A DNA stretch of 64,000 nucleotides, from positions 2,438 through 66,437 of the forward strand of contig NW_007360629.1 in the NCBI RefSeq assembly GCF_000192795.1, read 5' to 3'. Positions 58,373-64,000 of the stretch are shown one piece after another. The position numbers and the translations under genes were made by a program. The stretch is from Vavraia culicis subsp. floridensis (lineage: Eukaryota; Microsporidia; Pleistophoridae). A model generated the notes under the pieces. The model saw nothing but the letters and a program-made list of their open reading frames with translations, did no database searches and was not told the origin of the DNA. Within the stretch, counting starts at the first letter, position 1. Every line of letters begins with the position of its first letter.

Positions 58373-60763
58373 ATGGGTATAAAAAAATTACTGCGAAAAC
58401 GAGTGATAGAGTGGCGCAATTTCTACGTTGATTACAAGGAGTTGCGGGCGTGCAGAGATGACTTCAGCTTCAAAACACGGCTGCTTGACGAAATGACAAA
58501 GGTTAATGAATTTTATTTTGAGTTAGAAAGACAAGCGGTTGAAGGGAAGAGAAATCTTTTTGGAAGCAAAAAGATCTATGAGGAAATCAAAAAGGACAAG
58601 GAAAAGGATAAAAACAGGAAGGACAGGGACGGTTTTGATGATGGCTATGAAAATGAAGGTGAAGAAACAATGGATAAGGACGAGGATGATGCCGTGGACA
58701 ATGATGGTATTGGAAAGGAAAAGAGTGCGGTGGAAAAAGTGGAAATTAGGAATGAGCTGTTAGATGGTTATGAAAGTGATGGAGAGGAGATGGAAATAGA
58801 AGAAATTAGAGAGGACAGAGTTTCGGTGAAGAAGGAGTTTAGTGGTAGCGAAAAGAAAAAGATGATCGGAGAGATTTGCCGAACGGAGCGTCTGGAAAAA
58901 GACGGTGCAAAAGATGGAGAAGCCACAAGTACTGGGAAAGAAACCGAGTGGAAGGTGTCGCGCAACAAAACAGCATCACAACGTAATGGATCAGCAGTGC
59001 GGCGTAACAAAAGTGCTTTGCTTAAAGTTAAACCGTTCACTCCCAAGACAAAACTAAAAAATAGACGGAACAAGCCGGGAAAACGCAAGCCCTCAGCATA
59101 CAACGAAGTCAACCATGAGTACATAACGGAAGACCAGGAATTTGAAACATCGCATTCGCTGGAAGAGAATGAGGCCATACCCCGGACGAGGACATTCCTC
59201 AACCTCGGTCTTATAAAGCTGCATTACACTGTGCACAAGAAGAAAAGGGCGACCATGGAATTTATAAAGGTGCTTAACCAAATTGTGAACTACCAGCGAA
59301 TCAACTACGATCTCCTTGACTACTGCATTGCCAAGAGAAGAACATCCCGTCGGATCAAGCGCAATGAATTGCTGCCGCTTATTAAGCAGTCGTATTTTTA
59401 CCGTTCTAAAAGGGCAGCCGGGCTGCTGAAGGATGTGAAACGGCTGTATAAACTGCGATTTGTAAAGAATGACAAAAACGCAGGACGTCTGTTCAGGAGA
59501 CTGAGGAGGAAAGACAAGCCAAAGATGGCATTCGTGTTTCTCAGTGGTGTGCTAATTGCCGTGAACGCCTTCTTCACGTATTTTAATGGGATAGTATGTA
59601 AGGAAGGGATGACAGCACTACTGCCGTTCCTGTGTAAAATACGTGGGCTGGCGAGCAGCAATGAAATCGGCACCTCGTCCGATCCTTACACCCCGCAGAT
59701 CTTCTTTTCACTTATATTCGTAGGTTTTTACCTGTTTGGTGTTTCACTCCTCATTTTCACGAAAAAAGAGATCAACCATCCATTCATATTCTCGTTCAAC
59801 CTTGACTCGCACATGGAGGTGTCGCGCTACTTCCTGTGCACCTCTGCCCTCCACCTCTTCTACAATGTCATTAACATCCTGCCAATCAATCCCAAGGTAT
59901 CATTTGCCATTTCCATATTTGCTGTCATCGGGTGTGTTATGTTCCCGTTCGACATTTTCTACCGCAAAAGCCGCTACTACGTGGTTTACTGTCTCCTCAA
60001 GATTGCGTGTACGCCCATCTTTAAGGTGCGCTTCAGGCATTTCTTCTTCACCGATTACCTGCAATCCTTCTCGATTGTGTACCGGAGGGTGCTCGGATAT
60101 TTCTTCACGCTTGGACCGATCAGTGTGTTTTTCATCAGCAATTGCGGGAATTTGGTGAGACTGATGCAATGTGGAAGGAGATACTACGACAGACCGGAGA
60201 AAGTTCACATCTACAATGCTGGCAAGTACTTCTTCCAAATATTTTTCAGCGTTTTAACGATTGTGTACGTAAACATGCTGAGCGCGCCGACCAAGAGCGA
60301 TGAGAACTTGCTGGGTGATACAGGACATATCGAATACGAGAATACGTACGCCAGCACCAGTTTTATCTCGTCATTGAAGTACTTCAGGCTTATCGTCGGT
60401 CTTCTTTCGTCTTCATTCTCGTTTGTATGGGACATCCGCGTGGATTGGGGACTGGGCCGGAAGAACCTGCTTTTCTCCAAGACCGTGATATGCATTTTGA
60501 TCGCTTTTAATCTTGTGGGCCGGTATCTTTGGCTGCTCTCCGCTTATTTGAGTGATTTTTTTCTGTGCTCGTACGAAGTCGTGAGAAGAACGAATTGGGG
60601 AATAGTGCGTGTTGAGTACGAGCATTTGAACAACTGCGATCAGCTCAAGACAACCAGCACGATCAAGTTGAGTGGTGACCTGTTCTACAGAAAGAATAAA
60701 CGAGCGGGATACATGACTGAGCACGAGAGCACACATGATGAGAAAGAGGAGTCCATGGCGTAG
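58373..60763 (+). CDS. SYG1: SPX-EXS phosphate transporter-like protein (SYG1/XPR1 family)
   Basis: 796 aa. The ATG at 58373 gives MGIKKLLRKRVIEWRNFYVDYKELR, the typical SPX start (EWRxxYVDYKxL), and has CCC five bases before it. XPR1/Syg1 proteins export phosphate and sense inositol pyrophosphates through SPX. Residues 1-65 are the first SPX helices. About 66-268 is a highly charged insert (acidic, then Lys/Arg-rich). SPX resumes at about 270-345 (NLGLIKLHYTVHKKKRATME, VLNQIVNYQRINYDLL). Membrane helices begin at about 384 (MAFVFLSGVLIAVNAFF). The EXS domain at about 600-775 includes SFSFVWDIRVDWGLG, EVVRRTNWGIVRVEYEHLNN and hydrophobic spans. The basic residues of the SPX phosphate pocket (KKLLRKR, HKKKR) are visible. 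Convergent with PUS1, only 73 bp between stops. Confidence 0.92.
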   Translation: MGIKKLLRKRVIEWRNFYVDYKELRACRDDFSFKTRLLDEMTKVNEFYFELERQAVEGKRNLFGSKKIYEEIKKDKEKDKNRKDRDGFDDGYENEGEETMDKDEDDAVDNDGIGKEKSAVEKVEIRNELLDGYESDGEEMEIEEIREDRVSVKKEFSGSEKKKMIGEICRTERLEKDGAKDGEATSTGKETEWKVSRNKTASQRNGSAVRRNKSALLKVKPFTPKTKLKNRRNKPGKRKPSAYNEVNHEYITEDQEFETSHSLEENEAIPRTRTFLNLGLIKLHYTVHKKKRATMEFIKVLNQIVNYQRINYDLLDYCIAKRRTSRRIKRNELLPLIKQSYFYRSKRAAGLLKDVKRLYKLRFVKNDKNAGRLFRRLRRKDKPKMAFVFLSGVLIAVNAFFTYFNGIVCKEGMTALLPFLCKIRGLASSNEIGTSSDPYTPQIFFSLIFVGFYLFGVSLLIFTKKEINHPFIFSFNLDSHMEVSRYFLCTSALHLFYNVINILPINPKVSFAISIFAVIGCVMFPFDIFYRKSRYYVVYCLLKIACTPIFKVRFRHFFFTDYLQSFSIVYRRVLGYFFTLGPISVFFISNCGNLVRLMQCGRRYYDRPEKVHIYNAGKYFFQIFFSVLTIVYVNMLSAPTKSDENLLGDTGHIEYENTYASTSFISSLKYFRLIVGLLSSSFSFVWDIRVDWGLGRKNLLFSKTVICILIAFNLVGRYLWLLSAYLSDFFLCSYEVVRRTNWGIVRVEYEHLNNCDQLKTTSTIKLSGDLFYRKNKRAGYMTEHESTHDEKEESMA

Positions 60764-60836
60764 TGAGCGTGTTGATGAAAGTGAATAGGTCGAGGCTTTA
60801 ATTTGTGTTAATAAAATAGAAATATTTAATAGAAAA

Positions 60837-61919
60837 TTAGGTTGCTTCCTTTAGGTATTCGTACTCGTATATGTGTGCTTCTATGCACTCCTGCCATTCC
60901 TTGAACATGTCTACACATCCCTGTGTCATTATTTCGCTGTATATCATTTTCGTTTTGATTATTTCTTTCTTTTTCTCGTTTACTTCCAAATTGCTGTGCC
61001 TATCGTACCGCTCGTTGTAATTGTGGAACACGGGCGTATCAAGGAAAAGCGGATGGGCAGGTGCCTTGGGGATGTTCAGCAAGCGCGGAGAAAATGCCAA
61101 CGCAAAAATTTTTTGCACGATTTCCAACGCGGGAGCAGTGCCACGGTCTTTTCCATGATAATTGACGATGAGCAAAACAAATCCAATCATTTTTCTTATC
61201 TGGTGCATCATAAAGCTCTGCCCACTTATTTTTATCTCGTACCATTCGCTTGTGCCAGCCGCCTCTCTCACCTCAATGCTTTTTATCAACCGTGCGCTTC
61301 CTCTTTTATTGCTTACCAAGGTAAAATTGTGGTAATCCTTCGTTCCAACGTATAAATCAAAAATGCTTGAAAGCGTTTCCTTGTCCACTTTTAGCATGTG
61401 CTTCGGTACCAGGTAGTTGTAAATTCTGTAGTCCGTTCTGTTTTTCGGATTGAATGATTTTGGCACTCGCACCACATCGTACACGTGAATATGATGAGCG
61501 AGAGCCAATGATGTGTTGCTTATGCTGTTTTCTTTAGGGATGTCCATATTATCACCATTTCTCTCACCATTTCTCTCACCATTTCTCTCACCATTTCTCT
61601 CATCATTTCTCTCATCATTAACAACACCGATCGTACCGGCAGATAATCGATCAAACCGCCTAATAAACTCGTCATAACATCCCCGCTCCAAATTAACTAC
61701 AATAACATTAAAAGCAGCGTGAACACCCTTGTCGGTGCGGCACGCCCTCTGCAAATGCATTTTCTTAGGATCCGTGCTGTTGATCCTTTTTATTAAATTC
61801 ATCTCAACTAAACCGTTTATGAGTGTTTGTTCTATTGTCGGTACACCGGTTCTTTGGTATTGCAGACCATGGAAGGGCGTTCCGGTGTACGCTACGAGAA
61901 TGGCCACTTTTGATTTCAT
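60837..61919 (-). CDS. PUS1: tRNA pseudouridine synthase (PUS1/TruA family)
   Basis: 360 aa from the ATG at 61919. The frame opens 64 codons earlier, but CCCC sits one base before this ATG and MKSKVAILVAYTGTPFHGLQ is the family start (xxxAYxGxxYxGxQ). The enzyme isomerises uridines in tRNA and some other RNAs. The catalytic Asp is in RACRTDKGVHAA (Asp63). Other matches are FNPKNRTDYRIYNYLVP, LYVGTKDYHNFT, and QSFMMHQIRKMIGFVLL near the C-terminus. A low-complexity insert at residues about 101-126 consists of NGER/NDER repeats encoded by a 12-bp repeat. It fits the Pus1/Pus2 branch best; Pus1 also modifies U2 snRNA in yeast. Confidence 0.93.
   Translation of the reverse strand: MKSKVAILVAYTGTPFHGLQYQRTGVPTIEQTLINGLVEMNLIKRINSTDPKKMHLQRACRTDKGVHAAFNVIVVNLERGCYDEFIRRFDRLSAGTIGVVNDERNDERNGERNGERNGERNGDNMDIPKENSISNTSLALAHHIHVYDVVRVPKSFNPKNRTDYRIYNYLVPKHMLKVDKETLSSIFDLYVGTKDYHNFTLVSNKRGSARLIKSIEVREAAGTSEWYEIKISGQSFMMHQIRKMIGFVLLIVNYHGKDRGTAPALEIVQKIFALAFSPRLLNIPKAPAHPLFLDTPVFHNYNERYDRHSNLEVNEKKKEIIKTKMIYSEIMTQGCVDMFKEWQECIEAHIYEYEYLKEAT
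61555..61621 (-). repeat. 12-bp coding microsatellite in PUS1
   Basis: CACCATTTCTCT (and CATCATTTCTCT) repeats about six times on the plus strand, giving ERNG/ERND tetrapeptides in the protein. It lies in a loop of the synthase fold. Confidence 0.9.
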
Positions 61920-61920
61920 A

Positions 61921-61924
61921 GGGG
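61921..61924 (-). promoter_or_regulatory. CCCC box of PUS1 gene
   Basis: CCCC on the minus strand one base before the ATG at 61919; decides between two in-frame starts. Confidence 0.45.
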
Positions 61925-62828
61925 TAGGCGATTGGTTAGGAGGTATAAAGCGTTGTGCAATATCGGGAAGGCGGTCTGTTGGGATGTTGCTGATGCGTAA
62001 AGAGACAAACAAAACGTTGTGGATGAGAGGACCAGCAGTTGTACCACCGTGCATGGTTGTGAATAGTACCTTGGCACGGATTACAACAAAAAATGCTAAA
62101 ATTACAAACAAACGGTTCGTACATCAAACTAAATTTACTCATCGCCTTGCTCTTCTTTGCTCTCGATGTGGCAAAGCACATCACCTCTCTAAAAACAACG
62201 CATATTCAGTTCCCACGATATTTCCAGTCTTTCCAACGGTAAAAATCTCAGCAAAAGCCAACGCAGTGAAAACGAGCCATTTTAGCGTTTTCCCCTCAAA
62301 ATCGGTATTGATAAATCGTCTTAAATACCAAATATTCATCACATCAACCACATAGCACATACATCACACGCCATGATTACAACACGATTAGAATGTTGCG
62401 CCTGCTATTACCACCACATCTCGTGCCATCTCCTCAAAGCTAGCGTTCCAATCACCAACGATGAGTGTCCTTTCTCCTGCATACCTTCCGTGTGCACCAA
62501 GTCCTGCCAGAATGTACTCCCTTGGTGCTCAAAACTATGATTCTGCTCGTTGTATCCAGCAGCACACTTTGTTGCGATCCTGTCTGTGACAGGATCACAC
62601 CACGATTAGGTGTAAATGCGGTATCCCTGCTCTTCGCACAACAAATTTTTGACTGCAGAACGGGCAAAGTGAAGAGCGCCGTACTCAGACCACATAAAAA
62701 CACAGCGTTCAACACGAATTCATTCGATTTCTTCTTCAGCGAGAAAAGCAGCCGTCACATTAAAGGCACTTGGCAGCACTGCTTGAGCATAGCCCCCATT
62801 TTTACACATGCTCACGCTCCTTGTACCC
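61925..62828. other. intergenic, nothing firm
   Basis: Between PCF11 and PUS1, both on the minus strand. On the minus strand a 46-codon frame ending near 62390 (LAGLGAHGRYAGERTLIV, then GDWNASFEEMARDVVVI) looks protein-like but is preceded by a stop and matches nothing I know. Confidence 0.35.
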
Positions 62829-63899
62829 CTAGAAAGCGCACTCTCTATGGACGTAGCCGTTGCCATCCCCTAACTTAACGGCATCCCTAACCACCCACGA
62901 ATCGTTATCATCGTCCCATTCCACATCCATTTTCTCGTTACAAAGATTGCAAATCACCAATTTCTTACTGACAAACAGCTTGTGTTCCTCCTGTCTCGCG
63001 GGTGGCAGTTCTATTTTCTTGGACAACCAGTTATCCTCATTCGGAAAATACGTTCTACTTATCGTGTCCTTCTGCTGCTCCACCCTTTTTCTTCTGTTGT
63101 GTTCCTCCAAATGCGTGCCATAATGCGTCTTCCCCTCTTCAGTGTCTGTAAATCGCAAGGCACATAATCTGCACTGTATTCTCTGATAGAGAACGGCGAA
63201 CTTATCGCCTTCATGGGTGTTCCGTCTCTCCTCTCTCATTTTACTCTTCGTTCTATCCTTCGCGTACTCGTCCCGCGAACCCCCGGTTGAATAGCCCCTG
63301 TTCGCAGCACCGCCCTCTCCATTTCTGTTTCTTGAACTGTCTCTGCCCGTATAACCCACAGATTCTCTGCTACCCTCTCGTCCCATGTCTTCCATCCTCT
63401 CCTTACCACCTTCCCTCACCTTCATTCTCTTGACGCCGTGGTCACTTCCCGTATCTTTTCCTATTTCCTCATATTCCCTGCCTTTCACCTCCATTTTTTC
63501 TCTTATTCCCTTGATATAGCACTCAACCAGCACATAGTTATTGTTTAGATACTCCTCCTTGCTCTTCAGCCCGTAAAAGAACAGCTCGGGCGGCACGACC
63601 AACTCCTTGCCCTCCAACGCCTCGCTCACTCTCGTACCCTCTCTTCCAAGTTGTCCCCAGTCATATCTGCACTCCGAAAAGCACTTCCTGTATTCTTCAC
63701 TCTTTTCCACAAGACTTGCTACAAAATCGCACATCAAATCGCAATTCTCCGTTGTTAGAAGTGAAATGACCGTGTGCGCTATGTCTTTACGCTCGTCCGG
63801 AAACGAATCGGCGATGAGGATGAGTACGTTAACAAAAATTTTATTTTTTTTCGTGTAGGTGAGGAGAAGCTCGCAGAACTGGGTGGATGCTTCTGACAT
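62829..63899 (-). CDS. PCF11: mRNA 3'-end processing factor PCF11-like
   Basis: 356 aa, about half the size of yeast Pcf11 (626). Pcf11 is the cleavage factor IA subunit that binds the RNA polymerase II C-terminal domain, Clp1 and Rna14/15. Residues about 1-80 look like a shortened CID (FCELLLTYTKKNKIFVNVLI). Residues 140-230 are Gly/Arg/Glu-rich low complexity. The C-terminus holds the two Pcf11 zinc fingers: CRLCALRFTDTEEGKTHYGT then HLEEH (Cys243, Cys246, His263, His267), and CNLCNEKMDVEWDDDNDSW, VVRDAVKL, YVHREC (Cys317, Cys320, His351, Cys354). WLSKKIELPP between them lies in the Clp1-binding position. CCCC lies two bases before the ATG. Confidence 0.88.
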   Translation of the reverse strand: MSEASTQFCELLLTYTKKNKIFVNVLILIADSFPDERKDIAHTVISLLTTENCDLMCDFVASLVEKSEEYRKCFSECRYDWGQLGREGTRVSEALEGKELVVPPELFFYGLKSKEEYLNNNYVLVECYIKGIREKMEVKGREYEEIGKDTGSDHGVKRMKVREGGKERMEDMGREGSRESVGYTGRDSSRNRNGEGGAANRGYSTGGSRDEYAKDRTKSKMREERRNTHEGDKFAVLYQRIQCRLCALRFTDTEEGKTHYGTHLEEHNRRKRVEQQKDTISRTYFPNEDNWLSKKIELPPARQEEHKLFVSKKLVICNLCNEKMDVEWDDDNDSWVVRDAVKLGDGNGYVHRECAF

Positions 63900-63901
63900 G
63901 A

Positions 63902-63905
63902 GGGG
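63902..63905 (-). promoter_or_regulatory. CCCC box of PCF11 gene
   Basis: CCCC on the minus strand two bases before the ATG at 63899; purine-rich sequence follows on the plus strand to the window edge, with no gene seen. Confidence 0.45.
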
Positions 63906-64000
63906 TTCAGGGAAAAGAAAATAAATGAGTGAATGGGAGAAAAAAGAATAAGGTGGTAAAATTGAATTGGGGGGTGCGAATTTGTTATTGGCGACACGAA

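Noticed and set aside
62384..62530. Minus-strand 46-codon protein-like frame (AGLGAHGRYAGERTLIV...)
   Set aside because: Preceded by a stop, matches no family I know, and the region has several random open frames; left as unexplained spacer.
1..64000. CRISPR arrays, bacterial operons or defence systems
   Set aside because: Tandem repeats here are direct minisatellites without unique spacers, and the genes are clearly eukaryotic.

Overview
The window is nuclear DNA of a compact eukaryote, most likely a microsporidian. All recognisable genes are intronless open frames. Several products are short for their families (GAR1 about 89 aa, AsnRS 441 aa, proteasome beta-3 205 aa). Most conserved genes carry a CCC-type box a few bases before the ATG, a start signal described for microsporidia, often with an AAATTT-type block further upstream. 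The presumed signal-peptide proteins, LRR protein and Helitron-type remnants are also usual for the larger microsporidian genomes. The long spacers fit a Trachipleistophora/Vavraia-like lineage better than Encephalitozoon, but I cannot fix the genus.

Layout. 1-0.6 kb: 3' end of a Helitron-like element with a Pif1-type helicase fragment. 1.7-12.2 kb: a BRWD/PHIP-like WD40 protein, RAD50, and a large beta-propeller protein. 12.9-32.3 kb is a relatively GC-rich block of conserved genes: GAR1-like, ELP3, DBP2, two proteasome subunits (alpha-2, beta-3), a 3-ketoacyl-CoA reductase-like SDR, dCMP deaminase and an anillin-like PH protein. Between them lie two small single-pass membrane proteins, a possible chaperonin relic and several minisatellites. 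33-58 kb is visibly more AT-rich and gene-poor. It holds a coiled-coil protein, a secreted protein, an LRR protein, AsnRS, a 7-TM protein, a RING-H2 membrane protein, a secreted repeat protein, a second Helitron fragment with a possible third terminus, and another secreted protein. 58.3-64 kb returns to tightly packed conserved genes: a SPX-EXS phosphate transporter-like protein, PUS1-type pseudouridine synthase and PCF11.

Functionally the conserved genes cover DNA repair (RAD50), RNA modification (GAR1, ELP3, PUS1, possibly a Trm734/WDR6-like protein), mRNA 3'-end formation (PCF11), RNA helicase work (DBP2), translation (AsnRS), protein turnover (proteasome), nucleotide and lipid metabolism (DCD1, KCR) and phosphate handling. 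No operon-like arrangement is seen.

The most interesting pattern is that promoters fall into two groups. Conserved housekeeping genes use the CCC box next to the ATG. The lineage-specific secreted or membrane genes mostly lack it and instead carry a TATA box 25-40 bases before the ATG. The LRR gene has both.
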